In this document: piece after piece, positions 62,020-64,000 of the stretch
How positions within the stretch are numbered: the first letter of the stretch is position 1
Layout of the letters: every line of letters begins with the position of its first letter
DNA from: Methanospirillum stamsii
Lineage (GTDB): Archaea > Halobacteriota > Methanomicrobia > Methanomicrobiales > Methanospirillaceae
DNA: 64,000 nt
NCBI RefSeq assembly: GCF_046244385.1
Contig: NZ_CP176366.1
Location: 2,356,001 to 2,420,000 of the forward strand
Direction of reading: 5' to 3'
Made by a program: the position numbers and the translations under genes
Notes under the pieces: model-generated
Told to the model about the DNA's origin: nothing
Seen by the model: only the letters and a program-made list of their open reading frames with translations
The model's database searches: none

Positions 62020-63354
62020 TCAGAGATGATTTTTTTCTGCCTCAAACACTTCATCGATAAGCCGACCTGACTCCCCGGCCATATAGAGCGGTATTGATAA
62101 AATATCATCATGAAAAGAGAGTTCTCCTTCCCAGAACCGAATTCCGAATGGTGGTTTTTTCTCCTCTATGAATATTCGAAGCGAACGCAATCTTCCTGTC
62201 GTTCCCGATTTTACTTCTACCGGATATATTCTTCCTTTTCTGGCAATGCAGAAGTCTATTTCACTCGAACTACCTTGTTTATCTCGTGCCCAGAAATAGA
62301 GTTCTGAACTGATATAGGGATCTTCGAGTGCCAATAATTCCTGGCCGATAAACTGTTCTGCTAAATTTCCTTTATTTATCTGCATCATCTCTTTCTGGCT
62401 TAAAATTTCCGCATTTAATCCACAAAGATGCTGCATAAGTCCGATATCCAGAAAAATAAACTTCTGACGGTTTGAAAGTTTCGCCCGAAGGGGAAGTCCT
62501 GATGCATCAGTACTAAAGACCGGAGTTATCACCCGGGCAAGGGTCAGGAGGTGTAATGCCGTCTTTAACTCTCGGGATCTTGATTCCCGGTCAATATTTA
62601 CGTATTTTATCTGTTCTGATACCATCCGGGGGATAGCAGAAAAAACGGTCTGGAGATGAATTAATTCTGATGATTTGGCATATTTACTAAAATCACGTTT
62701 ATATGTTTCTATAAGTGAATCCTGAACATAGGAAGCCTCCAGTATACTTTTTGTCTCAATATATGAAACGATGACTTCAGGCATTCCTCCAAGAATAACA
62801 AATGTCCGGAGAAGCACGAGGAGCTGTTCATGAACTGCCGGAGGGATAGAATCGGAATATGAAATGGTATTGAGGTAAGATATGAGATTGTCTTCGCCCA
62901 TTGCCTTCATGAATTCATAAAAGGAAAGAGGAAACATATTTAAAAACTGGATTCTTCCAACCGGCATCCGGATACCTTCGGTAAATGCAAATTCAAGGAG
63001 TGAACCAGCTCCTATTACAAAAAGATCCGGGCGTAATTCTTTAAAGTACCGAAGGGAAGTTATCGCATTTGGGCATTCCTGTATTTCATCCAGAAATAGG
63101 AGTGAATTCTTTGTGATTCTCACCCGAAATAAGAGTTCTATCTGGGTGATTATGGAATCGGGATCTCTTGAGTCAAATATTTTGATTAAACCCGGATTTA
63201 AATCAAAATTTAGAGAAATCACTTTATCAAATTCGGTTTTGCCAAATTCCTCAACACTAAAACTTTTTCCTACCTGTCTTGCACCCCTGATTAAAAGAGG
63301 AGTCCGGTGGGTTTTTTTCCAGGATACCAGATGAGAGGTTATCGTTCGAAACAC
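62020..63354 (-). CDS. AAA_14/DUF4143 ATPase, probably leaderless GTG start
   Basis: The protein has Walker A LIRGARQVGKSFSVEEFG, Walker B SLLFLDEIQECPNA, GSLLEFAF and a C-terminal DUF4143 region (LAEQFIGQELLAL, LYFWARDKQGSSSEIDFCI, GRIYPVEVKSG) that resembles a nuclease fold (D...E-x-K). I set the start at GTG 63354 (VFRTITSHLVSW, 444 residues) because TTTATA lies 27-31 bases before it, the archaeal spacing for a leaderless transcript. The first in-frame ATG (63420) is upstream of the TATA box and is rejected. Confidence 0.8.
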   Translation of the reverse strand: MFRTITSHLVSWKKTHRTPLLIRGARQVGKSFSVEEFGKTEFDKVISLNFDLNPGLIKIFDSRDPDSIITQIELLFRVRITKNSLLFLDEIQECPNAITSLRYFKELRPDLFVIGAGSLLEFAFTEGIRMPVGRIQFLNMFPLSFYEFMKAMGEDNLISYLNTISYSDSIPPAVHEQLLVLLRTFVILGGMPEVIVSYIETKSILEASYVQDSLIETYKRDFSKYAKSSELIHLQTVFSAIPRMVSEQIKYVNIDRESRSRELKTALHLLTLARVITPVFSTDASGLPLRAKLSNRQKFIFLDIGLMQHLCGLNAEILSQKEMMQINKGNLAEQFIGQELLALEDPYISSELYFWARDKQGSSSEIDFCIARKGRIYPVEVKSGTTGRLRSLRIFIEEKKPPFGIRFWEGELSFHDDILSIPLYMAGESGRLIDEVFEAEKNHL

Positions 63355-63380
63355 GTGTCTTTTGATATTGATGATATGGG

Positions 63381-63430
63381 TATAAATACTTTGGCTAAAA
63401 TAGGGGGTAATTATTACCAATGTTTGGTAA
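63381..63430 (-). promoter_or_regulatory. TATA box and palindromic operator of the DUF4143 gene
   Basis: AGTATTTATA (complement of 63381-63390) is a TATA box. Upstream, TTACCAATGTTTGGTAA (63414-63430) is a perfect 7-bp inverted repeat around TGT and a good regulator-binding site. Confidence 0.55.
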
Positions 63431-63518
63431 TTTTAAGGGGTAAAAAAATCCCGCCGTGGTTGAAAGACAGGGCTTTTTCTCCGGACAGATAAAACTATGG
63501 TCTATCTGGTGAACATTC

Positions 63519-63932
63519 TTAAAACCATGTATCGTTCATCCACATTCTTTTTATCAATGGAATCGATTCAAAATCTGAATCTTCTGATATCATATATTTC
63601 ACATCAAAACTCATCGCTGTTGCAATGTGAATGGCATCACGAGGTTTTAATTTGTAATGAGAGAAGAAATATCCGGCTGATTTTATTATCTTTTCATCAA
63701 CCGGGATAAATGACAAATCATGTAATTCAAAGAGAAAGGAAGAATATTCTTCTGCAACAGCCCGGTTAATCCTCTTTAAAAGAGCATAGGTAAATTCATC
63801 CCAGGTCAGATATGATGTAATCGCCTTAATATTATTATTTTCAACTCTTTGAAGAACATCACGAGACCATCTCCCTTTATCGGAGTTATCTATTGCAGCG
63901 TATATGAAGACATTTGCATCGATATAATACAT
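63519..63932 (-). CDS. VapC-type PIN toxin, intact
   Basis: The 137-residue PIN domain keeps all acidic residues: MYYIDANVFIYAAIDN (Asp 5), TWDEFTYAL (Glu near 46), KPRDAIHIATAMSF (Asp near 97) and MISEDSDF (Asp near 117). It is homologous to the frameshifted toxin at 54847. Its antitoxin is just upstream and runs off the window. This is the only PIN toxin of the window that looks functional. Confidence 0.85.
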   Translation of the reverse strand: MYYIDANVFIYAAIDNSDKGRWSRDVLQRVENNNIKAITSYLTWDEFTYALLKRINRAVAEEYSSFLFELHDLSFIPVDEKIIKSAGYFFSHYKLKPRDAIHIATAMSFDVKYMISEDSDFESIPLIKRMWMNDTWF

Positions 63933-63935
63933 GCT

Positions 63936-64000
63936 TTAAAGATCCAATCGTTCCTGTAATTCTAAATCGTATTGTTCATCAGATTGATAATCATTAATTT
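63936..64000 (-). CDS. VapB-type antitoxin, partial at window end
   Basis: The last 20 codons (INDYQSDEQYDLELQERLDL) before TAA, four bases upstream of the VapC start, are the acidic C-terminal tail expected of an AbrB-type antitoxin, as in the pair at 55.2 kb. The N-terminal part lies beyond the window. Confidence 0.6.
   Translation of the reverse strand, partial: INDYQSDEQYDLELQERLDL

Noticed and set aside
62020..63420. DUF4143 protein starting at ATG 63420
   Set aside because: The ATG lies upstream of a good TATA box and inside a palindrome. The GTG at 63354 has leaderless spacing and fits the family start.

Overview
The window looks like a chromosomal accessory region of a methanogenic archaeon, most probably Methanomicrobiales and perhaps Methanospirillum. 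This rests on a DUF2117 gene (a family I know from methanogens), a PAS-rich extracytoplasmic sensor ending in a histidine-less H-box, archaeal TATA boxes with at least one apparently leaderless gene, and many AAA-ATPase/PD-(D/E)XK genes. I saw no rRNA, tRNA or CRISPR array. The genus is an inference; no marker gene proves it.

Layout. 1-3.8 kb is decayed mobile and toxin-antitoxin DNA: a complete IS with triple terminal repeats and a dead transposase, a nonsense-mutated VapC, and an IS630 remnant. 3.9-20.4 kb holds most of the housekeeping-like genes (PAS sensor, SRAP-type DNA repair protein, two P-type cation ATPases, KUP potassium transporter, orphan binding protein) with scars of HepT/MntA, HsdM and transposases between them. 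20.4-24.3 kb has a YgiT-type antitoxin with a broken partner, restriction/RhuM fragments, an RRM protein and DUF2117. 24.4-29.7 kb is a 1.85-kb unit in three tandem copies, each encoding a 515-aa AAA-ATPase/PD-(D/E)XK protein; the middle copy carries a different internal cassette. 30.4-33.6 kb is a pRiA4b ORF3/DUF6398-type gene split by an intact IS1634-family element. 34.1-38.2 kb is a replicon-like operon with a primase-helicase fusion and TGTGCA/TGCACA repeats inside the gene.

38.8-57.7 kb is a defence-island-like stretch: a divergent regulator pair around an 18-bp palindrome, an AlbA/Schlafen-type protein, solitary nucleotidyltransferases, a broken KilA-N gene, HicB with a broken HicA, an AIPR protein, and then the most interesting unit, an AT-rich three-gene operon at 46.4-52.9 kb. 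It encodes a membrane-anchored TerB-N/TerB/TerB-C protein, a BrxD-like (DUF2791) ATPase and a BrxHI/Lhr-like helicase, without the PglX, PglZ or BrxC genes of BREX. After it come a YhcG nuclease remnant, another broken VapC and a fourth AAA-ATPase/PD-(D/E)XK protein. 57.7-64 kb has a large TPR protein, a truncated PIN toxin, a small three-gene cluster of unknown secreted or membrane proteins, an AAA_14/DUF4143 ATPase and one intact VapC.

Two themes run through the window. Gene decay by single nonsense or frameshift changes is frequent and uses all three stop codons. In the toxin-antitoxin pairs it is mostly the toxin that is broken while the antitoxin stays open.
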